From NCBI RefSeq assembly GCF_037975245.1, contig NC_092582.1:16270077-16334076 (forward strand): a stretch of 64,000 bases of DNA. The letters are read 5' to 3'. This DNA comes from Apostichopus japonicus. Taxonomy: Eukaryota; Echinodermata; Holothuroidea; Aspidochirotida; Stichopodidae. Made by a program: the position numbers and the translations under genes. The notes under the pieces were generated by a model. The model had not been told where the DNA came from and made no database searches. It saw only the letters and a list, made by a program, of their open reading frames with translations. This document shows, in pieces, positions 36,816 through 49,250 of this stretch (the first letter of the stretch is position 1; every line of letters starts with the position of its first letter).

Positions 36816-39531
36816 CACAGACATAAAGATCATTTAGAATCATGTAGAATTTGTTGTACTGCAAATCCCACCAAATATTACAGGAAAACAAAATAATACT
36901 CAGAAGACATATATTTCACCTGTTAAGATGGAATGCTGCTATTTCTCCATTATGGCGATCCTTGCCGGAATAGGGATTTCCCGTCATCACTTCATCTCTG
37001 CGGTACCTACAGATGAAGAAAGAGTCGGAAAATGTTAGGCCGCACTTAAAGACATGTTGGACATTGTTGTTGAAATGGCAATTGCCTGTTTGTTTAATAC
37101 ATGTTTCTCGATTCAGAACTGTTCCTGAGAGTCATTTATACCAAAAACACAAAAACAAAAAATAATTATCGCAATACAAATCAATGCAAATGTTCAGTAA
37201 AATACAAGACAGTCAGTAGAAGGTCAGGAAGTGACAAAGAGGCAAACTACTGTATGTAGAAATAAGGTGGATGGGGTGGGGGTGGGACCATGGGAGGGGG
37301 TGGGAGGGGGGAGGATAGTGGGGTGTGTTAGAAAGAAGGAAGAATGATGAAACTGAAACCTCAGCTACTTGCATTTAATTTACAATGTGATGTCCCATCT
37401 TTAAACAATTGCATTGAAAACATGTTGAAAATTTTTTTACTATTTTTGATATTTTTGATATGCAGGGCCTAGTGTTGATCATGCTTCAGTTGGCTTTGAC
37501 CGACAGACCTAGCATTGGTGCATCTAATCACATATTACACCCAGTGTCCGTGCTAACATTGCACAATCATTCAGCTGGAGTTTCTTCTCTTGAATGACCT
37601 TAAAAGTTAGCTTAAAATAGTGTTCCTTTAAAAGTCGTCATCTGTCTATAAACCCTGTGACACCCAGTGTGCCGGAGGAAACAACAATTTTCAAAGCAAG
37701 TTCATTTTTGACACAGTAAGTGCAACACCACTGAATCTCCTACCCTGCCCCCCCCCCTGCCCTCCCCTTCCCCACTGTCAAATCTGTGCAAAGTTGGCTT
37801 CTTGAATATTATGCATAGACATGTAAAAAAAAAACTTTTTTACGGACATGTCTTAAGGATATCATGAAATTGATCATAAATCTTTCACCCATCAATAATT
37901 CACAAGGAATAAAGAAAATACTTTGAAGGATTTCTTAACTTTTTCAATTGCTAGGCTCTACCTTGCTTTCTGTTGAGTATAACTACTGTACATAATGTAA
38001 TACAAGCTTAAGTATTACAGCTGACTACCAAAAACACAACAAACCGTCTGCTTTAAGTTCAACGATAGGGTATGATGTAATTTTAACCTTAAAAGAAAAT
38101 AATCATTTGTTTTTTGTCATGAGACTTTTGAAATTAATCAAGTCCATTTTCTTTTTTCTGTTTTTTTACAGAGAATATATAACCGCTTTAAATATACACT
38201 GGAGACCTTTATACAGCATAAAAATTGACACTACTGCACTATAGTATGTAAAATTCCACTTTTGATGACACTACATAAATCATCCGTTGACCAACAACTG
38301 CTTGTTCACCTTGACTTTATTTCACATAAATCCTATCAACTTGGACACCAGCTGCAAAAACAATTATACTCCCTAGAGATCATCATCAAAAGCTGGCATT
38401 ACAATCATTTCAGTACAAATATGGAATAATCTTTTCAATTCGGCAATTCAACTGCCCTACAAATTGTTTTGCCAGGAGTAGGACATAATCATGACCACTG
38501 AAACATAGTGTTAGGCTAGCCCAGATTTTAAGCACACTAAGCATTATTATCAAAGCTTTCCAAAGTCTGCAGGTTCTGATTCTTCTGTATTATTAATGAT
38601 CATCAAATTTGGTCCAAACAGCTTTAATGTGAGTGTAAAAAAAACGCTGGAATATTTCAAATGTACAAGTTTCCTGAATGTTTTGTCACACGTGTGCAAT
38701 TATATTGCTCTGGCCTACAGACTGGGAGTTTGTATGTTAATTAGTTACTTACATGATGAAATGAAAGTAAAATGCAGCAGTGAAATGCAATGTTGAATTG
38801 TAAGAATAAATGATCATGGTTTTACATTCTAACCCATGGTTGGGTCAATCTGGACGACTTTTAATAGGGAAACAATTTACCCATGAAGTACAGTAGCCTA
38901 CTGTACTCACTCACCACTTAGGCTTAAAGACTACCATTTGTCCTCCTTCTAGGACAAGCCTGGCCTTCAGCTGTGTGCCCTTGTAACCTATATCAGCCTT
39001 CTTGATCTTAGCCGTGGACATGCCGTGCAGTATTGATCCTAATTCCTCTGCACCGGGTAAATTGATCTGGTCACTCTGCACCCACGAGGCGGCTTTCTTC
39101 CAAAGTTTGGTGTAGGCTGCCTTCGTCTTTGCTTTGTGCAGCACGGCTAAGTTTGCTTCCCATTGCACGGTTACTGGTTTGGTCTCGTTCTTGCTACTCT
39201 TTAAAGAAACTTTATCGCCGACTTTAACTTTCTTTGGAACAAAATGGCCTGCTTCATTTACTTTCTTCCGTTTATCTCTCTTTTGACTAATTTTAACGTG
39301 TGAATCGACTAGGTTTGTGTCATCTGCTTTCATTTTAACTTTCTTATGACTTTTTTCATCGCCGACAGGTTTGGTGACTGAATCATGCCTAGCCTTAAGG
39401 TCTGCCATTAACTCTCTGTGGTAGGATGACTTGTGAGTAGCATCTGGTGCTGGTGTCAAGACTATGATGAAGAGCCATACACTGACCAATCCAAAGGAGA
39501 ACAGCAACACGTTTCCCTTCTTCAGTCTCAT
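27238..39531 (-). CDS. FAM20B: FAM20B homolog, glycosaminoglycan xylosylkinase, complete, seven coding exons
   Basis: The coding exons are 39531-38915, 37006-36920, 32487-32378, 31458-31287, 30890-30702, 30001-29942 and 27439-27238. Phases agree throughout and give 478 residues (human 409). FAM20B phosphorylates xylose in the proteoglycan linkage region in the Golgi. Visible features are a short basic N terminus and one membrane anchor (about residues 8-26), a Lys-rich stem (45-120), then the kinase: [16 protein letters not shown] and VVFKPK (lysine about 203), the Cys-rich [13 protein letters not shown] segment, LIGNADRH with the catalytic Asp about 369, and [11 protein letters not shown] with the metal-binding Asp about 388. 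The C terminus has [14 protein letters not shown], matching human AHDPISPVLSDPHL. The ATG at 39531 is the first in frame. The N-terminal stem is longer and more basic than the human one. A 5' UTR exon junction is likely at 39558, preceded by a pyrimidine tract. Confidence 0.94.
28171..28299. repeat. Tandem duplication of a 64-bp unit
   Basis: Two adjacent copies (28171-28234 and 28235-28299) begin CCCCTTCCAGATATTACG and differ at only one or two positions. They lie in the last FAM20B intron. The high identity means a recent duplication. No function is evident. Confidence 0.9.
29050..29085. repeat. Dispersed ~36-bp repeat word, copy 2
   Basis: The partner of 8511-8546, about 30/36 identical. 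It lies in the last FAM20B intron. Confidence 0.35.
31905..31948. repeat. 11-bp minisatellite, four copies
   Basis: ATGATACACAC is repeated four times with one substitution, in a FAM20B intron. Confidence 0.85.
33620..35111. mobile_element. Outer hAT-like non-autonomous element, split by a second insertion
   Basis: The left end is CAGTGGTGTCGCCAG; the right end read inward is CAGTGGTGACGCCAG (14/15). Flanking 8-mers CTCGTATC (33612-33619) and CTCATATC (35112-35119) form a target duplication with one mismatch. Removing the inner element (33889-35008) leaves an original element of about 372 bp, rich in C/G runs and without an ORF. CAGTGG-type ends with 8-bp duplications are typical of hAT elements. 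It lies in the FAM20B intron between the exons at 37006-36920 and 32487-32378. Confidence 0.8.
33889..35000. mobile_element. Inner hAT-like non-autonomous element, 1112 bp, nested in the one above
   Basis: The left end is TAGTGATGCACCGGAT and the right end read inward TAGGGATGCACCGGAT (15/16). A perfect 8-bp target duplication CCTTAGAC flanks it at 33881-33888 and 35001-35008. The subterminal DNA on both sides is packed with CCGGCCGGAT / ATCCGGCC palindromes, possible transposase-binding sites. The AT-rich interior has no transposase ORF, so it would need an autonomous relative to move. Confidence 0.88.
36782..36814. repeat. (CAGA)n microsatellite
   Basis: Eight perfect CAGA/GACA units lie in a FAM20B intron, just left of the 37006-36920 exon. 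Confidence 0.9.
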
Positions 39532-39558
39532 CACGAGACTAGATATTACGGCTCTTGG

Positions 39559-42500
39559 CTGGAGGAAAAAAGAAAAAATAAGAAAATAAAGAAACTTTCA
39601 AAAGATGAACTTAACTATGAATATAATGTGAAGTCATTTCATTCTTATCACATAATTAGAAACCCCTCAATTTAATAACTGAGATGAATTAACCATATGT
39701 CCTGATTAATGGGATTGTCCCACCAACAAATTAAATTGTCTCAATTAGTTTATAAAGGTCTAACAGTAAAAATCACAACTATCAATGCTTTTTACAATAC
39801 ACAACTTAAGATGGTGTGGAAAAAACACTAGCCCAGAGACTAGAAAACAGCAGTATGGTAAGTTATGTTAAATAGTTAAATCAATTTTGTCAAGACCAAA
39901 ATAATTTACCAAGGCTTGCCTCCAAAATCTCTGGTAAAAATGATTTTTTTTTAGGAAATGTTGTACTGTTCTAAACATGGTGTATACAGCAGTTATGCAT
40001 ATCTATGCCACAATTTGGAATGTACTGTACCCCTTCTTTTAAGACCCCAGATTTTCTTCAAATCCCCTCCCATTTGTTACCCATACCCTAGGATGCAATA
40101 TTGTCCCACTTTTCAACCAAACAAATAAGGTAACCATAAATTGAGAGTTCTAAGTGGTGACAACCATTTTGCTGATTTTTTGTTCATAACAATTTCATCT
40201 ACGTTTACTGCAGAAACTGTTTGTGTCTCAAAACTTTCACAACTTAATGCATCATTCTTTCATTTGGAAAGCGATTGAACATAATAGCTAATTTTATCAA
40301 GTTTTCCAAAAAGTTAACTTTTTTAATTTTCTTTTGTTTTCTATTTCTTTCTCAAACTGATATATATTAGCATCTTCTTCTTTCTTTAAACCAGTTGAAG
40401 TTAAAGTCCACATATAATGTAACAAAGGGGATGTTAAGATATATTCGGCAGCAAAAACAACATGGTGCCAACATTGGTATTTAAGATAACTTTAATATCA
40501 TGAAACATCAATAATCGATCATTTTCTGCTAGATTCTACATACGAAGTATATAGTCAAGGCCAATAGCATCAATTGGCAATGACCCAGAAAGCCAATAGC
40601 TGAGTGATTCCAAGTCCTTGTGGGAGCGTTGACCTTGGACACCATTATGTTTTTCAATGTTTGACAGTGGTTAACTTCCAGTGATTAGCAAGTTTCCTGT
40701 AACTGACCGCTGATGGCTTAGGTACCAATTATTCATTTCCGGCTAAGATGGCTTCCCTCTGTTCACCACCACTGACCAACAATTGGTTCCCATCGCAAAT
40801 CCAAGTACCGAATGCTTACCGATAAATAAATTTACCAGATGCCAGATAATTCATGTCAAATACAGACATGCCAATTTTTCCGGCAATCTCACGGTCTCTC
40901 GATTTTATGAGCTAAATCAGTAAATCTACGGGCAAAAATGTGATTTCTGACAATTTTTGCCAAAATAAGATCTAGACGTTTTCTTCTCAGGAAATAAATG
41001 TATAAAATGCTCATGCCATTAAATTATGCGCAACAGTTCACATTGGTACAACAATTACTAATACTTGGCCTATATCATTGTACAAAGAGGTGATATGTAA
41101 AACCCAGAAAAGTTTCTACGTTACTTTTCATATCACAAATTTTTGTTTTGTCGGATATTACCCAATTTCTCACTATTATTCTTTTAATCTCATGGGTTTT
41201 CTTTAGGGGGGGGGGGGGGGTGGGAGGGAGTATGATGGAAAACTTGTTAATGTCCCTTTATTTTGTGAAAGACAGGTTGACAGGTCTGATATAACTCATT
41301 GGCTGTTAAATTGGGTTTAAAATGTTAGAATAACAACACTAATGTTCCATATATGGTGGTACAGTACAACATTCCAAATATCACATTAAACTAGGAAGTA
41401 GTCACCTCTCACAGTTATACCAGCCAATACTCTGGGACTCTGTTTATGGGACTATAAACTTTGACCTCTTTTCCTAGGAAATCTAAGCCAGTTCAATTTT
41501 AGCTTTGTTCCTCTTATAGTGCGTTTCCCTTTCCTGTGCAAGTTTCTTTTAAATTATAGTCATTTAATATGCATCCTCTGTGTCTCCAATGAGTTTGGCA
41601 ATCAAGAAAACCTTTTCCGACAGGTGTAACTTGCCCGTTGCAATGCCACTGTGGCCAGGTCAATCACCCAACTGACCAATTAATCTGAGGACATGGTCAA
41701 GTGGAATTTTATTATCAAAGAACAACTTCTGGTTAAGTTTACACAAACATAGGGCAGGTTGAAAAAAAGTCATCCAGTATTCAGATGAGAGCAAAACCAG
41801 GTCTAGCAGGTGTGGGTTAAAAGAAGGGACACCTTGTTTTTGTTTATGGGGGGGGGGAGAGAGAGAAAACAAATTCTTTATGGAAGGAGAGATCAATAAA
41901 TTCTTTGGTACTGGGTCCAATACGACCAAAAAAACCAACAACAATAATGCAATCTAGTGGTAATTCAGGGGAAAATTTAGTGTTGCATATTGTGAATGCT
42001 TTGTAAAATTATCTCAGATTATATCATCTGAAATACAATGTCCCAGTAGAAAAATGGTATACATCTTAATACATGTATGGTATATAATAAATCTAATGGT
42101 ACATATTGCACTTTGCATAGCAATTTGTGACCAGTTACCACTGTAGTTGGATAAATGATTACAGGGGAATTAGTAAAATTTCAGTTAAAACTAAAACTGC
42201 ATACCCAGATTCTTGAAGATAGACTCAGTTAAAAAAATGACCATGGGGGGGGGGGGGATTAAATGTGGTAAAAAAGGATTTTGTCAAATCGCAAAGAAGG
42301 ATCACAGGGGTTGACAGGTGGTTCGCAGCTGGGTACCGAAATATTAAACTCAGACAGAGGAAGCTAGGTGGAATCCATCTGTTTGTAAAAAAATTATAAA
42401 TTGTTTGGATTGGATGATAATACCTGCTATATATGATAGACAGTCTTCTCACATCTGCTAAAGTCTGGTTTATATAATTCTGAATGGTTGTTGGTAGATC

Positions 42501-45500
42501 ACCTGTTATCACCACCAGGTGTTATCATAACAACCACTGATTGCAGTCATCCAATTCTGAGCCAAATTGTGATGACATTTTCATGCTTTAAATACTATTT
42601 AAATCCCATAATAGCATTCAGGTGTACAAAACTAAGTTCATTTAACTTCAAGATGAAGGAATGAACTTTTAATATGTTTTTTCTTTCCTCTCTAAACTTG
42701 CCAGGTTGGATATTTTTGAGTGTGTGACTATTAAACATGAGAAAGTGATGGGGCGATGAAACGTTGAGAATGGAATCGAATGCATTAATCACTCGTACAT
42801 TAAGATTCATGCGTTGGATATATAAGACGGTGTCTAAATTGTCTGATCAATTAATCTTGAGTAATCGTCGGTAGGGTTGGTCAAATTATCGACCAATCAT
42901 GAGAAGCTATGTTTAAGCTGTTAAAAATATTACTATAAACAGTTTATGATCGGAAGATCAAAGAATGCTGCTGGAACCTGGATGTTTTTCTTTGCACTCA
43001 AGCAGGCATGGGGTCAAGTAAGAGACTCAGGGAATATGTGCATAAATGTCATTTTCATAATTTATACTTTTTTGGGGAGAAAATAGAGACTGGCAGAAAA
43101 GAGGTCCCAGTGACATCATGTATACTTGTCCCTGGGGCCGACCAGACTGCAACTGGAGTGCATTGACCAAATATACTGTAGTGTCAGGGTAAGACTGTCT
43201 TCCTGTTAAAGACACACAGTAAAATGATCCTGCCAGTCAGAGTCTTATCCATCGAGTTTCTCATTCTGACAGTTGGTATATTACAGTAGCTAGCCCAGTA
43301 CAGTTACAATATATTTTGTTTGCTGCAACAACTATCATCCTTATATGTTTTTCTACACACATAAAAATATAAATAAATAAAAAAGGATTATTAAACGTAA
43401 AGACTGTCAAGGCTTTGATTTCATAATAACAGCTATTTTAAGTTCTCCTTTGGAACTACCAATTAACATTACCAGCGCAAAACTATCCTTTTTTCTCATA
43501 GTTGTTGCAAAAATTAGAGGTTAACCACACATATTATATTGGTGGTGTCAATGACAATGTCGACCCCCTCCCCCATTTGATAATGAAATGTATATCAGGT
43601 AACATCATTAAAACAGTCCTCTTTCCATCGTAAAATCGAACGTATAAATTACGAACACATCTCGACCTGTGCAGCCAAGATGGACACTAAACGATCAAAG
43701 ATATGAATGACAAGAGATGAATGAAAACAGACAAATAAACACACACCTTTCACTATCTAATTAACAAACTAAATTTAAAATGATCTACTATAACCTACAA
43801 CTGTAACTAGCTAACTAGACTGGCAAGAAATAGAATCAGCCCAAGTTATAAGAAAATATACTGCCTTGTTCTATTTTGAAAGTAGAATTGTAAGCATTGA
43901 AGGTTAACTGTAACTGCTGCATAGAGTCTAAAGAATTAATTGTTTTCAAACATGTATTGTTATATACAGTAGGCCCTACTTAACCAAAACAGTTATTTAA
44001 CATATCATGTATAAAAGAGCACCGTGCAAATTTATGGTAAACCTCTTGTTTTTATGAGTTTAAATTACCGATTAATATAAAATACAATTATTATGTCCTC
44101 CTATGTTATATCCAGTACTAATGCCCTTGTGTATGAAACCAAGGACTTTTAATACAAGAATTGCTTACCTGTGGTAGTGACTCCATAATGCTGAAATTCA
44201 TTCTACTAATAATTGCCTTATAAAACACCAAATGTAATCCAATTGGAAATAAAAAATTATATGTGTACAAATTCCTCCAAAATGAAATCAAGTTCTAAAT
44301 TCAAATCTAGAAAAAAGGTATCTAGCACCAGTATATATATATATTTATGGACAACCATAAATTGACCTTTGAATGTACTTCTACTACTGCTTTTTATGCA
44401 AACATATTCACTTCCTCAAACATTAAAGAATTTGATTCTGCAACCTATTGTCTGTCTGTCCTTCACCTCAAGTGTCAGTAACATCTAAACTTTTTCAAAG
44501 CTTCATGTAGACTTTTTTTTTATCCCAATCTGCTTGTACAAAGTCAATGTCAGAAGCCTCCAAAATACTCTCACAGCATATTAAGCAGGAGAGATGAGGA
44601 ATGATGTAAACAACATTTTGTTTATCATAAATCACAGCATTTGGAATTCGAGTGAGAGCACAAAGAAAATACAAAAAAAAATGAACAAAGGGATGATCTT
44701 TGAATATAAACACAGCTATATCAAGTTTCTACTACTTAAGAGCTTGGATATCATCCAAGTTCTCCATATCCCAAAGGATATTTATTTGGTTCTGAACACA
44801 TTCTGCAATTAAAGGTGTACAAAGATCCATGGAACACATCTATAGATCTCAAAGATCACTTGCATGCATTAGGCAAACTGTGAGACTCTGAGCAGCATAT
44901 TACCAGTTTATATAGAAAAAAGCAGTGCAAACTGCTAATGGTTAGATTGCATTGCAACAGATGGAATGTTTGAGAGGGCACCTGTAGTGATCTCATATAG
45001 TATAGTGTACTTAAGATTTAGTCCATCATAATGTGAAAGGTTGGATAAATTATATATTCAGCTATTCCACATTTTGTGCTTCTGGTTTATCTATTACATG
45101 TACAACTAGAAAAAAATATTGAAAGTGTTACAGTAAATACAAAACTATGGGATTTCTGACACAGATGACATGACCCTGAACTATCACAAAAGAAAAGAAA
45201 CATAATGAAGCCTCACCCTCCCCTCCTTCCTCCCCAACTATCTCCAATTCAGATCCTACCAAAGATCCCTTTAAGAACTTTATTTGCAATAACCCAAAGC
45301 AACATGTCACCATTTTAGATACAATACTGTCAGTTTAATTACAGTATCTTTATAATTGTGAAGAGAGGAAGATCTTCCCAAGCACTACAAACATCTATGT
45401 ACACAGTGGTTAATTTTATATAAAAAAACTTGATTAAGAGGGCGCTATTTCTCTTTTGTAGAACAGTAGAGAAGTTCACACATTGTCTATAGTGTAGCAT

Positions 45501-48175
45501 ACAACATTTGGTGAATAAAGTGGACAAAGGATATGAAAAGGAAATTGGAAAGCAGATAATGTTAATGTAATTTCCAGCCATTGTTCTTCTATATGTTTAG
45601 GTTCTCCATAATCTCAAAGCACAATGCAAATTTATAATGCAACAACTATACCTTAACCTGCAGTGCACACAGTATCATTAATTATATAAAGCAAATCATT
45701 GTTTTAATGTACCGTACAATCCATCACATGATTGAATGAAATCAGCTCCATGATGAAATACACAAGCTCAGAGACTGCAGGGGGGACGAATGGTATGAGG
45801 TGTGGGGAGGGGGGGAAGGGGATACTTTAAAGTGGAGAAGCTGGTTGTGTTTCTACATTAAGTCTCTCAAATTCATCAATGTAGCATTTCATAGTATGTA
45901 CTGTATCGTCCCTTGTAATATAAATTTACTAAGAGAAATGGGCCAGTTGGTGACTTCATTGTTCTAAGAGCTGAACAACCACAACTAAATATTTTGGGAG
46001 TTTTAAGGGATAAAACAGCCTGATGTTCCTTTACCAAGAAAATATTATTTTGAAAATGATAGCCAAAAAAAGAAGTAGAATATTTTCTTTCAACTAAATA
46101 TGGTTTACAATTTATTTATGATTTGAAGGGTTTTCCATATCAATTTTGCTTTATACTTAAACACTTTAAATATGTATGTTCACTAAAAATATCATTTTTT
46201 ACTGCAGTTAACACTCTCCTTGCTGTCATACCAAACATCAGGCCATAAGGCCTAGAATTTTATAAGTTTTAACAACTTGCCAAGAAAATGCCAATGCCTA
46301 AAATGTCTACTGTCTAAACTGAAAGTTCTTGCAGTTTCTGCATTTTCCTGAGTTAGTGTACAGGCTTTTAAGAGCAGTCTGTGATAATATTTGCCGATGA
46401 AAAGCGGTAAAACAGGGCAAACAGTATGTAGGAAATCTTGTTGAAGTTTCTTGGACAGACGATTATTAACCCAATTATCGTTTGTTTATGTTTTTAACTT
46501 CATAATCTCTGGCCAGCAAAAGATTGCATTTGCTTTTTAATATTGCTCTCTGACAATTTTTGAGCCTGGATCAATGCCTCATTTAATTTTCAGAGTATAA
46601 AATGGTAAATAACTCTATATCTGAAAGTAAAAAAGTGCTTCACGTGTATGGATCATAAGTTGAATTTTGCAAACATTTGATTAGAGTACACTACAGTACA
46701 GCTACTGTACTGTACCATGCTAGCAGTAGTACTGTACCAAGAAGCTTCAGCTTCTATAAAGTCAGTGAATGGCGTATTGTATATGGATCCTCAGGGAAAG
46801 TAACTTTCTATGGTTATCGTCCCATGCAACACCCCCATACCAACAACAACCATCCCCTTACAGGGTTATTTAAATTAACGATAGTCGATCCTCAGTATTG
46901 TAGGACTGCTGTGTATGGCTGGCCATATGGGGCAAACACCTCATAATATATCAGCATATTAATATATACGCATATTAATTCGAGTATATATGCGCTTATA
47001 TATTATATTATATTCAGTAGGATTAATTCCAATATACATGTATATTTGAATATATACACATGTCAAATCCAATATATCGGCGCATTAATCCAAATACATA
47101 TGGGTTTTAAATCCTATATAAAGTATGCACTGAAAAAACACGAAAACACATTTCCACTCTTGCTGTGTACATATAGCGGCGATAAATGCGACAACTCTCT
47201 CAAATACTGTTAAATGTCTGTTGGACGAACCATGCTTGTTGTCTAGATCAAGTACATTTGCCCTGGGTGTATGTCAATAGAGACTAACTTTGCAATCTCT
47301 CATTTATTGCACTGGCATGGCTCTCCAAACTTGTTTGTGAAAGCTATAAGTATAAGACATGCCAGTTGTTGTCTGAATAAATACACATATATATTCATAT
47401 TAATACGAGGATACACTTTGCGGTGTTTGTCCCATTTGGTTTGCCATAGCTGTGAATGTCATGAATTGCTCATCTTGAATCTACCAAAACATGCAGTATG
47501 TTGTGTATGGATAGAATATTGCATAATAATAATAGAAAATGTGGGATTCTTCTTGCTGCTCATACAGCACTCACATTCCCTTTAAAACTGAGGCATATTC
47601 CCACAAAATGAAATGTTATGTAGGCCTAAATATGCACAGATATGATGACACTGAACCTGTCATTTGTACTTAGCCTAGTATTAATACTATAGGCTAGTAT
47701 AGTTAGGCCTATGCTATTAACTATTGTCATTATTCAAAAGTAAAAATTATTATAATATTCATATATATATTTATATATATACGTATTTCAAATAAACTGT
47801 ACTTTGATTGGTAAAATACCTATCGAGGAAAAGTGATTGCTGCACCACCACTCACACAGCTGCCTTGCGAATAGCCTAGTTATTGTACCTGTACGTCTAT
47901 TTTCTCGATATCTAGGCTAATTTGTGTTCGCGGAACACATACTTAGTACTGTTTGGAATGTAATTGTTGGTGGAGTCTCAGTGCACTGCGAGATTTTGAA
48001 TGGATAATCGTAATATAACCCCGGAGGAATATAAGTAAATTCAGTATACTTACCACAAAATATTGCAAATATTATAAAAAGTGGGTCTAGATTATTTCAT
48101 TTTCCGTTGAATTCTTGAGTCGGTCATAACTTGATCAATTATTACATATCGCCAGCGTTCCACGTAACATTTCTG
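39559..48175. other. Upstream / 5' UTR intron region of FAM20B, no coding exon seen
   Basis: About 8.6 kb hold no recognisable coding exon. Minus-strand donors that could end FAM20B 5' UTR exons are CAG|GTAAGC with GT at 44168-44167 and TG|GTAAGTATAC with GT at 48053-48052; the second fits a first exon near 48054-48170. Simple repeats and G runs (41207-41220, 42244-42257) occur. AT-rich ORFs here are noise. Confidence 0.4.
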
Positions 48176-48860
48176 TGCGAAACATCAACGAGGTAAATGA
48201 ATCTGGAGAAACTATCACACAGTAAATAAGCGCGTACGCGCGTACCATGTATGGAGGGTCATGTGATGTGTTCCAGGGTGGTACTAATATACTACTCTCC
48301 CTATTACGCATGATGATTTCACCCAACTAGTACGTAAATGAGTTTGCGCGCTTAGAGCAGCAGACGACACCCGTTACCTAGCAATAACCGTGCCTGTAGC
48401 CTAACGTGATAGCTATATTCCCGTCGAACAGCATTAGGCTCTGTTCCATGGAGAATTCCGTGGTTGCACTGAACTAAACATTTCCCCACATTTCCCATTT
48501 CTGCACTCACTTATAGCGTGTAGTAATAACGTTAGGCCATATGAGACAAAGCTTGCCCCTAGAGCTGTATTAATAAGTAAGATTATGTAGAAAGCCTGCC
48601 TTCATTCAAGAGAATAAGGTTGGACGTTAGCATATTAGCACTATTTCGTAGGCCTGAAGTACCAGTACCTTCTTATGCCGTTAGTTCCCATGTCCGAACC
48701 GACCAATCTTTCACGAAGTCACTAACACTGTTCTCGAACTGCTACAGAGAAATATCAGTATAGTACCACCCTGGAACATATCACATGACCCTCCATACAT
48801 GGTACGCGCGCACCCAATTGACATGAATCCTCCAGATTCATTTACCTCGTTGCGAAACAT
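48176..48860. repeat. Inverted repeat pair with ~105-bp arms
   Basis: The left arm 48176-48286 and right arm 48757-48860 are reverse complements over most of their length. They share GAGGTAAATGAATCTGGAG, then a variable centre, then CGCGTACCATGTATGGAGGG, TCATGTGAT and GTTCCAGGGTGGTACTA. About 470 bases of unrelated DNA separate them. The pair lies between the probable FAM20B first exon and the SWI5 start. It could be a foldback element or two opposite insertions of one short repeat. Confidence 0.85.
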
Positions 48861-49250
48861 AAAATAAGGGTGCAAGTGCGTAAATTGATAAACGTTCGAG
48901 CAATGTCCGTTTTGCTACTGTTTATAAATGTCGGGTCAAACAGTTAATTCGCATTATGTTTGTTATTTCTGCTGTGGTTAATATTTGCGATAAAAATCAC
49001 TTTTCTAATGAGTGACGTATGGGTCCATAACAATTACCTACACGGAAGTCACTGGACAAAATCGATTCGGACAACTTTTACCACATTCACATGCCATCAG
49101 TGGTGGTTGTAACAGAATCATGCGACCTAATATACAGTTCTACAAAAAATCCGGGAATTTTGACATCAATTTGTTATCAGTTTGATTACACCGACAGAGC
49201 GAGTATTATTAACTAAGACACAATGGAATTGCATCAATAATTTTACGACC

